Positions 1-10,984 of a stretch of 64,000 nucleotides of DNA are shown here, piece by piece. This DNA is from Locusta migratoria (taxonomy: Eukaryota; Arthropoda; Insecta; Orthoptera; Acrididae). The position numbers were made by a program, and so were the translations under genes. Positions within the stretch are counted from its first letter, which is position 1, and every line of letters begins with the position of its first letter. The notes beneath the pieces were generated by a model. That model saw only the letters and a program-made list of their open reading frames with translations. It ran no database searches and was not told the origin of the DNA. The stretch is from contig CM048755.1 in the NCBI GenBank assembly GCA_026315105.1, positions 759,891,301-759,955,300 on the forward strand, read 5' to 3'.

Positions 1-69
1 CCCATACCTACTGTATAATAATGTTAACCATTTCATGTGTGATGTTAGGCGCACTGACGGTGTGTTTGA

Positions 70-790
70 GTGTTCTGTGTGTTTGTATATCATCAGTGTG
101 AATGTGAAACGAGTAACATGCGTGTTGAGATAACGAAAAGTGTGGGAGAGGTAACCAAAGCGTGCGAAAATAAGTTTGAGGACTTAGAAACGCGGGTAAA
201 TGTGAAGATAACAGACATCTTCGCCTGTATCGATAATGAATCTAAATTGTCCAAAGAGACACAAGTTAGAGTGTCGGCTCTACAACAAGAGGCGTCAGCA
301 ATACGACAAGCGACTGTAGGGCAGGTTAATCCATTTCGAGCTGCGTTCCCAACTCACGGGGTGGATTTGATGAGAATAGTAATTAGAAAGAGTTTTGTAC
401 AAAGTTTCTGGCAACATACTGGAACGTCGCTACACAGGCAAGTGCAAAGATATATAGGGGACGGTAGGCGCTACAGTCGCGACAATCCGTGGCGGCCCAC
501 TTAGTCGGGATATCTGGACGACAAAATGTTAGACGAGGAGTGCAATGCGCTCACAATTTCCTGCTCGTGTGCAACATGCACTCATCGGAGCACTTGAGAA
601 CCAGCAGTTCCTCGATATACTGATAAAATCAGACGATATTGCGGAGCAGGAGAAACGTAGGGCAGTAAAAGCTAGCGTAGTGGCAGAAAATAGGTCACCG
701 CAAGACTTTTTCCGGCGCAATGAAAAGTCGAATTGGTATAACGACGGACGAAAGAAAGATAAAAGGCACAGGCGAAAGCGAAATGGATAA
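70..790 (+). pseudogene. Gag-like remnant of an LTR retrotransposon
   Basis: Two consecutive plus-strand open frames (70-504, 545-790) carry a charged, probably coiled-coil N-terminal half (pattern around FEDLETRVNVKITDI) and a Lys/Arg-rich end (RKKDKRHRRKRNG). I do not recognise a family directly. The Gag reading rests on composition and on the protease-like frame immediately downstream in the same orientation. The frames are offset and interrupted, so this is a decayed copy. No flanking LTR is identifiable; the left end is cut by the window edge or lost. It could also be an unrelated basic ORF. Confidence 0.38.
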
Positions 791-838
791 CATGCTCAAA
801 ACCAGGAAGAAAAACGTAGAAATGAAGCGCGGAATGAA

Positions 839-1494
839 TTGCGTGCAGGCGCCGCACAGCCAGTGGGCCTGAGGCTACCCAGTCAGGACGCACTGGCGGA
901 TAATCCGTGTCCCCTTATTCAAATAACCGAGGATGGAGTAAAGACGAAAGCGTGTCTTAATTATGGTTCGGAAGTGACCGCACTTCGACATCTTTTTACA
1001 AATGTTCAAATGTTTGTTAAGCTTAAGGGAAATAACTGCGGGGTCATCAGTCCCTAAACTTACAAACTATTTATGAACTACCTTATACTAAAGACGACAC
1101 AAACATCCATACCCGAGGGGGATCTTTTTACACGAAACCGGTGGAGAGTGGTAGCAAATTGGCAGAGATACCTGTAACAGGAATCTCGCTAATTCGAGCG
1201 TTTGGGGCAAAAAGGAAAAATATAGAAAACCAGGTCTCGGTCACGCTCAATGACGGAGGGAGTATTTTTCAAGACAGTGCTCTTGTCATCGGTGGTTTGT
1301 CGCTCGATTTCATAATTGGTAATGACGTTCTCTCGAGAAAAGCGGTTGTTATGGACTGTACCACAAAAACTGTGTTCAATTTATTCAGAGATCCGGTCGT
1401 ATGGGATGCAGATGGTAAAAAGGATACTGTTAATTTAGTTAAGTGTGAAGAGGACAAGAAAATTTTCGTAGGTGGACCACGCGAACAAAAGTAA
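839..1494 (+). pseudogene. Retropepsin-like protease remnant, split by a SINE
   Basis: The left part reads QITEDGVKTKACL followed by GSEVTAL, the context of an aspartic protease active-site loop (family pattern D-S/T-G). Here the residues before the glycine are N-Y, so the catalytic aspartate is lost. The right part (1141-1494) ends in a hydrophobic run with FIIGNDVL, matching the second conserved retropepsin motif (hh-G-x-D-h-L). A SINE at 1001-1121 interrupts the domain, and the two sides are in different frames, so the copy cannot make protease. Retropepsins release Gag and Pol products in LTR retroelements; the Gag-like frame just upstream fits this. Confidence 0.5.
1001..1121 (-). repeat. 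SINE A, 5'-truncated
   Basis: Minus-strand copy of the tRNA-derived SINE that recurs throughout the window (3' end reading CATTTGAACATTT, body GGGACTGATGACCCC). It lacks the tRNA-like head. It is flanked by an 11-bp direct repeat ATCTTTTTACA at 990-1000 and 1122-1132, showing insertion into the protease remnant by target-primed retrotransposition. Confidence 0.9.
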
Positions 1495-2440
1495 GTTATT
1501 TCTTGGACGATACAGAGATTGTAAATGTTGTGGCTGATGTCAGTTTGCCGTCCGCAAGGCGTGATGGAAATTCCACGCACTAAGCCGACGAAACAGACTC
1601 TATCGAATATGATGCGACTGTTCACAGGTTAGAGATCCTCGCACTTGTCCTGTTAGGATTCACAGGTCCACAGGCAACTGCTAAGTATGCTTCCGTGTCA
1701 CCTCACGCCGCCCCTGCGAATACGGAAGAAAATTGTAAAAGCAAACTGAGCAGTATGCCGCGAGAGAGCACCGATGGCAACGAGCGCAGAAAAGAGACCA
1801 GAAAAAAACGTTGAAAACGTAGCATCCACTGAAAATGCTTCCACGCATCAAAATGGCGGGAAAAATCATGTCTCTCCCACATGACGAGGAACACGAGGTC
1901 TGGATGTTCAACGCCCGAAGTCTGAAACCATATCCGTATCGATAGTTTACAGAACATTAGATGGAAATATTGTAAATAAGTGTTAAGAATACTTGTGTTT
2001 AGTAGTTTTTTCTAGTAGTTAGTGCAAGTTGATTTATTAGAGGTGTTAACTGTGGGCACTTGGTTTGAATGTGGAGAGACGACGTGAAGATTGATTGTGT
2101 GTGAGACTGACGTCCGTGCGCCGACACAACGCGCAGACCAAGGCAATAAAGCGACCTCTTTGCGGGACAATAAAGCAGTGCGCGATATTTCATCACCTTT
2201 TATATCGCTTGCAGATCTATATTTAGACGCATTCCTTCCAGGTATAATGGCGTTTGAGTGACGGAGTGGCTTTCGCCAAGTTCGGTAAAATGCCGTGTGT
2301 GTAAGCTGCAGTGTTCGAAATCTATAATTTCTATGAAAGCTTTGTGCTTGAATCATAAGATGTCCATGCCGATTTTTGCTTTTTCCGTCAGTAAATTCGA
2401 ATTTTTTATAAACAATATGTCTTCTGCTGTTGTTGTAGTG
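1495..2440. other. Unassigned sequence, possible continuation of the LTR element
   Basis: Short open frames only. AATAAA motifs occur near 2144 and 2170, but no domain, LTR boundary or SINE is recognisable. Confidence 0.3.
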
Positions 2441-2446
2441 TTACCG

Positions 2447-2900
2447 AAAGAGTGTTTGGCATACAAGTTTGTGGTGTTCGTTACCATTACATCCAATTTA
2501 TTATCTAACGTGCGCTATTATTAAACACTTCTGTCAGCTGTTGTGTACGTAGTCTAAACGAAGAGCTTGGAGAGAGAATACTTAAAATAGTAAAACCTTA
2601 TGATATTTTTTAAAACATTTATTGTATGTTTTATATAAATGTTTTATTTAACTTGCCGAAAGAACACTGTGTGTTCGTGATCGCATTGAAGATCGATGTA
2701 TGTTTCTCTTAGGCACTTTTATTTTTAAAACAAGGATTGTTCGTACTGTTTCCATGGTGTCTATCGAGAGAAATTGTTCAAGGTAGATGTATTACACGTC
2801 TAGAGTGTCTGACATACATGTTTGTGGCGGTCATTACCGTTAAAAAATTTTTTTTCGTCGGCTGTTGCATGCGTCGTTTATGCAAAAAGATACATTTATT
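2447..2900. repeat. Diverged local duplication
   Basis: Two stretches resemble each other: 2447-2556 (AGAGTGTTTGGCATACAAG, then TCAGCTGTTGTGTACG) and 2803-2880 (AGAGTGTCTGACATACATG, then TCGGCTGTTGCATGCG). Spacing differs by about 30 bp, so this is an old duplication with indels. Confidence 0.45.
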
Positions 2901-3110
2901 TATCCCAGGCATCTTATGGAGCGATCGATTTCCGAAAGACGGGACAATTTTTTTTGGATAGTCCTAAATGTTTGTTTTAAATAATTATAGATAAATGTAC
3001 AACACCTACCCGTAGCGTTACACCGAATTTCTTAATGCTATATCTATATTTACTTGCAAAATAGCGAGTTGTACTTAAGGTTTGATGTATTAAACTGTAT
3101 GTACCGACGT

Positions 3111-3204
3111 AATGTTCTAATTAAAACATAGGATATCGCAATTAATATGCAAATTAGGTATAAAAAGTAATCGGGAGTGGTGGTGGATGGCCTGGCGGGG
3201 CGGT
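3111..3204. repeat. Direct repeat copy 1
   Basis: About 94 bp beginning AATGTTCTAATT and ending GGTGGTGGATGGCCTGG. It recurs at 3527-3632 with small indels. Neither copy matches a transposon family I know. Confidence 0.75.
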
Positions 3205-3526
3205 AGTGATTTCTTTACGAAACTCTCAGGTACAAGTTCCATGTTATTTCTGGTAATTGTACTGTCCAAAGTACGCAATAATTGGCTCCTATTTTCCAAT
3301 GTTAGTGTAATACAACCTGTGCATCGAAAAGTAATAGCTTTCTTAAAAAAATCTTTTTTTGTTTTCGGTGCGCGGGTTCGAGTCCTGGACCAGGTCGCAT
3401 GGGGGCTGCAAATTTTAGGACTGTCGGTGGGATGGAGGTGGGGGCACAAGTTGGGGGTGAGGATGGGGGCAGGTTGGTGCAGTTGACCCTAAGTTTCTGT
3501 TAAATTGATCTGCAAATTTAATACAA

Positions 3527-3632
3527 AATGTTCTAATTGTTAATGCATAAACATAGGTTGTCGCAAATAAATTGCTATGCAAATTAGGAATAAAAAATAA
3601 TAGGGAGCGGTGGTGGATGGCCTGGGGGCGGT
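3527..3632. repeat. Direct repeat copy 2
   Basis: Partner of 3111-3204, about 420 bp downstream in the same orientation. It shares AATGTTCTAATT, ATGCAAATTAGG and GGTGGTGGATGGCCTGG. Confidence 0.75.
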
Positions 3633-3639
3633 CGGGGTA

Positions 3640-6600
3640 TATAGTGGACCAAATGACCAGTTGGGGAGGTGGCTGTTTACGAAAATGTTACTTATTTGTC
3701 ATTCAATTACATGTTCGATGACAATCATCCTTGAGTGCTCTATTGTTAGTGTGGAGGGGTGGGGGGACTAAGAGTACATCAGCGGTCGGGTAAGTGGCCG
3801 AGGGTGGAGGGAAGTGTGCTCAGGTAGCGAAATGGTAAACTGGCGTGAGAGCTGCGTTACTCTACTACTCAAGTTACGGTAGAACATTGTCACAAGAAAG
3901 TAGATGTTACGACAGATATAAATGACACGTCACCTGGAAACTTCAGAGTTGAAGCAAGCAGCATAGTACGTTTAAAACGTATGAAAAATGTTGTGGCGTA
4001 ATGTCAGCGCCACACGCCAGACGCACGAAAACGATCGTGAGAAAAGCAGCGGATAACCGGCAGCCAATCACACGCGCCTCTGTAGGGAGCAACTGAGAAG
4101 CGCGCCCTCTACAAGCAGCCTTGTCTAGGCCGACATGCGTCTGGAGGGTACTCTGAACTCGGCTCCGAAATAGGCACTTACCAGGACACAGCGCAGCAAG
4201 AAGACGCCGCCGCGAGAACAGAAGTTGAGTATTTTGTATGCCTTAGTAAATAAAACTTGTATTACTAATCTGTATAGCTGTTTTAGCTGTCCACACATCC
4301 CCGCGTCCTGTGCAGATCCTTTCCCCAAAGATAGGCCGACGAGGGCAAAACAAAAATCACACGGATTCACAGTGAGCTTCTGGCGATGTATGGAACATAT
4401 TGTACGCCGCTGAAAACCATACTGACATGGTGCCAACAATTTGACAAAGGCTGTACAGACGTGGCAGATACTGGCCTCTAAGTGCAAATATTCCACCATG
4501 GCATTTTCCTTTTCAACAAACTGGTAGAAAATCTGGAAGGAGGGAGGAGAAAGAATTTCCAACGATGAGGACGTTCACTCAGCGGTTCTTGACAGGATAT
4601 TCGAGAAGCAGAAAGATTGATAGAGCATTTCCCCTGATATTTACAGAAACTTGGCACCTATTTTGGAAAATGTTGTAATTTATCTATGTCCTTTTAATGT
4701 GTAGTGTAGAATCAATGTAAGCTATTTAGCTTGTAATAGAAATGTGTAACTGACATTCTGAACTTCATTCGTAAAACGACAATTGTGAATTAATGTTGAA
4801 AGACGACCGTCTGTTGTCTTCCATATATTTTTTTTTTATAAAATTGTAATTTATTTGATGTCGCTAGATTAGCATTTTGTTAAAACTAGAACCCAACTCA
4901 TTCCAAGGCATGAGGAACAGCATTTTTGTATCATGTTTTAAAATATTAGTTTCTGAATTGTTAGTTAATATTGCTAGGATTTTGTTATTTTAATAATTTA
5001 TTATTGTGGTTTTGAATGTGACATTAAGTACGGCTTCTCCACTACGCCACTGTCCCAGTGAGAATGTGTAATTATTTTAAGTGTAAGTGCGAGGATCTAA
5101 TGGATCCAATGGTAATAGCTCGCTTTGCACGGTTCTCTCTGGCTCAGATTGGATAGTTAGTCGTTACCAACCCCTACTGCTGATGCGACCAAAGAGGCTT
5201 CTACACCCTTTGGTTTACAAGGCAGTCGACGAGCCCTCTCCAGGGTGAGTCTCGCAATCTTCTCTCCCCACCACTGCTGGGTTTTGCCAGTTTCCGATAG
5301 CTTTCCCGCCTCCTGGCCTCTCGGGCTTCTGGTCACTTTGTGCTCGGACCGCGGTGAGGTAAGTTTGGTTCTGATCGTGTCTGCGGAGATGGTAGCGATT
5401 CGTTGTATACCATGTTTAAATTAGACTCTTGAACGTAGTTTCATTTTTCGGAATATTTTTCCGATCTTGCGCGGAAATGTGTCCTAGTTTTTCAATCTAG
5501 TGATTTCCAACAGATAAGTGCAGTGTATGTGTTACTAGTTGCAGTTTGATAACAGTCTGGTATATTCAAACATTTTGTGATTATGTGGCGGTGTACAGTG
5601 CATGTAAAAATCTTTCTTATCGTTTCTTTCCATGAGTGATATGTTCCACGTGGTTGGTTCTTACAACAAAGCCTTCAGCTTCCACTATTGTTTGTTCCAT
5701 GCCCATCAGGCAAGCAACTGTGTGTGTATCCTTCTGATTTCCACTAACATTTTTCGCGATCTTCTCTCCCCGCCTATTTTAATTTTGCCTGTTTCATCTC
5801 CAAACTTGTAGTATGCACTTAGTCTTTATCAGTAATTGTCTTCGAGCCTTGTGCAACCTCCTTCAGTAGCTTGCTTATGAAATTCTATGTATTTCTAAGG
5901 GTTGCATGCCGTAGTTAATTTTCTGTATTTTTCGGAAATTGAATTTATACATTTTTATCGGTTTTGGGAACCACGTGGGTCCGAACTCCGAATTCAGGGG
6001 TCTGCAGCTAGTCATCTGAATTCACGCCAATTCTCATAAAACCAGTGCCTAGATAGTTTACTCTCAGATTGCAACTTAAGAATCCGCCGTGATTTTGTGT
6101 AATGAATCTGACTTTTAACCACTTCACCTTCAGTGGAGTGCGATAATGAAACGTAGCCGTGTGTCACCGTTAGCGTATTTGCTCGCGGTCTAATCTAAAT
6201 GCAACTTAACTTTGCTATACTCACGCACCATCTCAAATCATACACGACAGACCTGAGCCATCTTCGCAGTTTTATTGTATATTGTGTTGTGTGGTACCTC
6301 CGGCTTTGCTGAATTTCGCTTACGATAGCAGCGCATGCGTCTGCGTCACTTCAGCACGCTGATTTGGGTGAGTTTCGTTGTTGTATTGCGTGTTTGTGAG
6401 CGAGTGAGTGTTTGTAAATCTTCCTCCCCCCCCCCCTCTAGTAGTGTTAAGTTCTGTGAAATTTATGTTAAATTCAATGCTGGGCATCGTCAGTATTAGA
6501 CTATGTAAATGAGATGCTTTCTTATTGTATTAATAAAATTGGTTCCCCATTTTGCTTGCGTTCGACCTGAATAAACAAGTTCAGTATAATTTTTACTTGC

Positions 6601-6640
6601 CTATAAATAGTAGTTTTCGAGCACCTTCCCCCTTTTATTT
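3640..6640. other. Unassigned AT-rich sequence
   Basis: No protein domain, SINE or TIR recognised. A GC-richer patch at about 4000-4220 followed by AATAAA near 4250 is LTR-like in composition only. A donor-like GTGAGGTAAGT lies near 5351. A C-homopolymer lies near 6426. Confidence 0.3.
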
Positions 6641-6648
6641 AATATTGT

Positions 6649-6716
6649 TTTTCACCAGTACTGACAACAAGCTCAGATGCAATTTTCACCAGTACTGACA
6701 ACAAGCTCAGATGCAA
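6649..6716. repeat. 34-bp tandem duplication
   Basis: Two perfect adjacent copies of a 34-bp unit starting TTTTCACCAGTACTGACAAC (6649-6682 and 6683-6716). Perfect identity implies a recent duplication. Confidence 0.95.
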
Positions 6717-7950
6717 TTTTTTAAGTTCCTTTGCGCCATAAATATTTTTCTTGGCCACCTTTATGAAATAACTTTAATTGTGGTGGCTTGTTTATTAATG
6801 CCTGTCTGTAATTTCGTGTGAGCTGCTACATATATTGGCCACTGTATCGTTAACTTCCTGTTATTAGAGTAATTTCAACCAAGTCAGTTCTCAATTTGGG
6901 CCAGGGAACAAGGTTTTTGCAGCAGGAAGTAGCCGGTAGTTCACACGGACCTTTTGCTAATTTCACTGCTAAAATTAAGCTTTTTTTATATAACAGTAAA
7001 CTCTTGTCTTGATACCTTCTAACAGAATTAAGGTTTTATTTCGTGCAGTGGCCTTCTTTTAACGTGAGTTTGACGTAAGTCACGTACCAAATATAGGCTC
7101 ATTAAATTTTCTGTCTAAAAAGGTACCTCATATAGCCTCCTTTAAGATTTCTGTTCTACTTCAGAGGATCCTATTAGTATCCGTTCTAAGAGAGAACTCT
7201 TTGGTTGTAGGTTTGAGTGTGCTGGTGGCGCACTTTCGTTTGGCTGTATCGACCACACATGAAGTAACGTAATTTCCGACAGTCTAGCTACACACCGAAT
7301 GATCCACCAGGGCTATTGACAAAGCCATTATGCAACCGTTATCCGGAAATAGTTTCATATCCACTCCAGAAAGAACAGTGTATTATACGCACGGTCCGAT
7401 ATGTTAAATTATATGCACGTAGTCTGTGTATATCTCTAAGACAATCCACGTTTGGTTCATGTATGTGAATTTAGTGCTACAAGAAATTTCACTGCACCAC
7501 CTGAGGGATAGTAATTATTTGTAAAAGACTCAAATAAAGTGGGCTGGTTTTTCACAGGAGACCACCGCGACCGCAATGAATAAATTCAACTAACTATCAA
7601 TTATTTGTGTATATTAGTGCTGCTACAATGGATCCAAAATTAGAGCAACAAGCGAAATTGTGCAATGTTGCGATTATTTTGCCAGTAAACTGTACAAATA
7701 TGTAATAATAACCCAAAGAATGCAGAATGCAACGTGCAGGACGGTAGACAACAATGTTTTCTTAACGGAGGTGCACACTGATTGCGACCAGTGGTCAGTA
7801 TGTGGTCCAGCCACAACACGATAGCTGACAATCTTGCCGGTTCACCCGCACAGTTTCATCAGGAGGTGGTCCCTGCATCATTTGGGATTTCCTTAGACAT
7901 TGCTCTTTTCCCACAACATTTGTGTGACAAAATTGTGTTCGATGTTCTCG
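6717..7950. other. Unassigned sequence
   Basis: AT-rich with short frames only. I see no domain, SINE or inverted repeat. Confidence 0.3.
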
Positions 7951-7959
7951 CCAGATTGC

Positions 7960-8201
7960 AAATCCGATGATCTATGAAAATAGTGGCCCCCTATTCGACC
8001 GGCCAGGTGGCAATGAAGGCCACTCTGGCGAAGCTGCCTGTACAAATTTTCTCTCGGTACAATTTTTGCAGCGGATGCTGCAAGCTTAGATGCAAGCTTA
8101 GTTGCCGTGCCAAATAACGGTCCTTTCTTTCTGATGTCATACGTGCTCGACCCTGCCATTGTCTTCCGGATACAGTTTCCGTCTGTGTAAACTGTAACCA
8201 T
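7960..8201 (-). pseudogene. Tc1-like transposase, N-terminal fragment
   Basis: The minus-strand frame includes ATKLASKLAASAAKIVPRE then NLYRQLRQSGLHCHLAGR. This resembles the second helix-turn-helix of Tc1 transposases, where a residue run like V-S-x-x-T-V-x-R-x-L precedes G-L-x-A-x-x-P. An overlapping frame keeps the linker-like GRARMTSERKDRYLARQ, so at least one frameshift separates the two halves. The DDE catalytic domain is absent. Identification rests on a short region, so confidence is moderate. Confidence 0.5.
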
Positions 8202-8704
8202 ATCAGAGAACGATTCACATTAAGCCATCGGACACATGTGTTTGAAACTATCCTACTTCTATTCTTCCTACGACCCTCCAACGTAGAAAGTGTGATTTGA
8301 GTCTTCTCTGTGTCATATTGCACCGTCGAGGGACTATCCCAGTAAAAAAATTGCCGTCTGTTACGTATTGTGACATCACCATTGACATGGCCGTACATTG
8401 AGCGAATGTCATCCACCGCGATTGTGTGGCGGGCTGTGTGATGTGTGCAGTCGTTCACAAACAGTATTTATTAATAGTGTAAACACAACTACCGGATGAC
8501 TATTTACACACTCATTCTCTCTCATTTATATACTGAACAAACAATACTATCCAGTAGTTCGATAGAAAATACCTGTTTTAGTTTTATTTATTCGGCACAA
8601 CAGAGGATAATGCACCAAAGAGAGGCTGCAACCCACGAACAACGGAAGTAGCACAGAAACAATATGTACTTGTTTAGCTAGGGCAAGGGTTGGCCGTGTC
8701 ATTT
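8202..8704. other. Unassigned sequence beside the Tc1 scrap
   Basis: May be more of the degraded Tc1 copy on the minus strand, but no motif is clear. Confidence 0.25.
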
Positions 8705-8717
8705 AGCGACAAGTGAG

Positions 8718-8908
8718 CCGCGGCCGAGCGCACTGAGGCGCTATGCTGCGATGCGCGAGGCCGCTCCCCGTCGGGGATTTCAATCCCCTCTCGGACATGG
8801 ATGTTTGTGCCGTCTTTAGTATAAGCTAGTTCATAAGTAGTTTGTAAGTTTAGGGACTGATACCCCGCAATTAAGTCCCTTGAGCTTGACAAACGTTTGA
8901 ACATTTTG
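8718..8908 (+). repeat. SINE A, full-length
   Basis: tRNA-like head (GAGCCGCGGCCGAGCG for box A, GATTTCAATCCCC for a decayed box B), body AGTTCATAAGTAGTTTGTAAG, 3' end CGTTTGAACATTTT. Flanked by 13-bp repeats with one mismatch: AGCGACAAGTGAG (8705-8717) and AGCGAGAAGTGAG (8909-8921). Confidence 0.93.
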
Positions 8909-8921
8909 AGCGAGAAGTGAG

Positions 8922-9880
8922 AGAACAAACGCTCCACACTCAGAATCCTCTCCCTCTGATTCTCCATCATCATCTTCTTCCTTTTACTTTTCTCAAGCGC
9001 TTTTGTATGCTCTCAATTTTTTTTCTTTGCTATCATCACATTTTTATCCCTCTTTCAAACTTTTATTTATACTCACGACAGCATCGTATGATTGGTAGGA
9101 CATCCTACACCTCTTCCTCCTCTTCTTTTAGTCCTCTATCCCATTCTGACGTACTCACACATTAAGGTTAACAACTCGATTGCGCGTAATAACTTATTAA
9201 ATAACTGACATAACAAATGACATACAGTTTAAGGAAATATACCATTTAACGGCGTACAATTGACATCTTACCTATCATAGAAATTCACTGAAAGCTGTAA
9301 AAACCCAACCAGAAACATGACAACAATTCACTTATACAGCAGTTTGCGGCACTGTCCCATATAACCGTGTCTTTTTTCTGGCTGAGGTCTTCAATTTCCA
9401 CACGAGATATATGCCCACGAGATTGAATGGACACATTCGCTGACTTTAAATATGCACAAAACTTCATAAATTTCTTTTATAGACCTTCAGACAGAATTTG
9501 ACTGTGAAAATCATTGCTCGCTTCAAGCATAGACCCCCTACCCTTAGGGATTCTGTTAAGGGAAAACATATCTGAGACTTCAATTATGTATTGTTTTCTG
9601 AAATTTTTTTATGTGATGGAAACGCACCGGATACGACATTAACTTTGAGTCGTTCCTCTGTGAGTTCACAGAACTGTAGTAAGAGGCGGAGGCAGGATCT
9701 GTAAGAAATTTTCTGGTCATACACTGCTGAGATATCACGCCAGATTTATTTGGGAGATAAAAGATCACACGATGGAAAATACAGCGCCGTATGAAGTAAA
9801 GATGATGTGATCAGCATTAGGTGTCGTCTCTTCAACCGCCGCTACACGCCAGAGGCTGTGGGTGTGATGGATATATCAGT
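8922..9880. other. Unassigned sequence
   Basis: A pyrimidine-rich tract at about 8940-9140, then AT-rich DNA. No gene or element recognised. Confidence 0.3.
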
Positions 9881-10368
9881 CCACTCTCTTTTCACATGGG
9901 ACCAAAGATGATGTGGTATAGCAGCGGGTGGCGTATCTTGACGCAATCACTGACCAGACGTTTTCCATAGCGAGAGATCGGGAAACAGGGAAGTTAAGGC
10001 AGCAGTCTTTCACATTATCCTCTGGAAATGCTGCAGGCTACTACACTGGGGCGATGTAACGTTCGCTGCTAACGGAGTGCGGGAGTGGAATGCAAAACCA
10101 CAGCAAGCGATTATACCGGCTGCTGGACCAATATGGCAACAGTCTCATGCCGGTGCAGGCACAATCGGGATTGGAACGACATTGTTTTCAACGACGAGTC
10201 CCCATCCTGCCTGCGCCACAACCACGGTCTGGACACTGCCAATCGACTGGTGCTGCATTGCCATAAATGTCGTGCACTCGGATTTCATTGACGTAGCCCA
10301 CTAGTATGCAACTAATCAGCCAGCTGATATGGCACATGGCAGCAGGTAGGCCAGTCGCCAGGTATGTT
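9880..10368 (+). pseudogene. Tc1-like transposase relic, left part
   Basis: At about 10170-10290 the plus strand reads DWNDIVFNDESPSCLRHNHG, a decayed form of the Tc1 block around the second catalytic Asp (usual pattern W-x-x-V-x-F-S-D-E-S-R-F). Both sides are frameshifted. The copy stops exactly at the TA that starts the long-TIR element, and the QDNARPH-like block of the same gene resumes at about 14080 on the far side. The two parts are one interrupted relic. Terminal repeats of the Tc1 itself were not found. Confidence 0.6.
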
Positions 10369-10370
10369 TA

Positions 10371-10978
10371 GGTCCAAAAAATTGCAGGAAGCTGAATTTT
10401 TGGTATGTTGTTAGGACATATTAGAGTAGAATTAAACCAAGTTTGTAGCTTCGAAATCCTTTAGCTTAACTTTTAAGAGCTAATAAACCTCGAAATTTTC
10501 GGACTTTTTTTCGGGTTTTGGCTTATAACTCGTGACGGGTGGTTTCTTGACGAAAAGTCACTCACACCTTTATTAATGTAGAGAAAATATTCCAAAATTT
10601 AAGCCCAACCGCAGCTCTGTAAGTCCAATAGTTCCCGAGATACTGGACATCAAAAATTGACTTATTTCTCCAAAAAGTTCAAATTTCCGATTTTAGTCAT
10701 CTTTCCGCTAGAATACTGGCTCTAATGATCATCCCACGTGGAAAGTCATACAAAACAAAGTTGTAGAGCAGTTATTTAGCTTTAATCTAAGTACAGAACG
10801 AAGTCCATAGGCCAAATAGATCTCTAGTTATCGTTAAAAAACGAAAAGTTGAAAAATCGAATTATTCAATAAACTGACCCAGAAGAATTGTAGTCCTCTT
10901 ATCCTATATATGTTAAAGAAAAAGAAGGAATTACTCATTGGCGACGATTATTAACGCATTGTAGCCCATATAAATAGG
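10371..10978 (+). repeat. Left long terminal inverted repeat
   Basis: 608 bp. It matches the reverse complement of 13440-14041 along its whole length with scattered substitutions and small indels, roughly nine bases in ten by eye. The inner end is TAAATAGG. Confidence 0.93.
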
Positions 10979-10984
10979 ATTTTT

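Noticed and set aside
3990..4330. Block resembling an LTR (GC-rich start, AATAAA, near TGGTGCCAAC)
   Set aside because: No paired copy, target duplication or internal domain could be found.
5340..5360. Strong donor-like GTGAGGTAAGT after a GC-richer patch
   Set aside because: No coding frame, acceptor or homology around it; a lone donor match is expected by chance.
8718..8790. SINE heads as functional tRNA genes
   Set aside because: They sit on SINE bodies with 3' tails and target duplications, and the cloverleaf is not intact.
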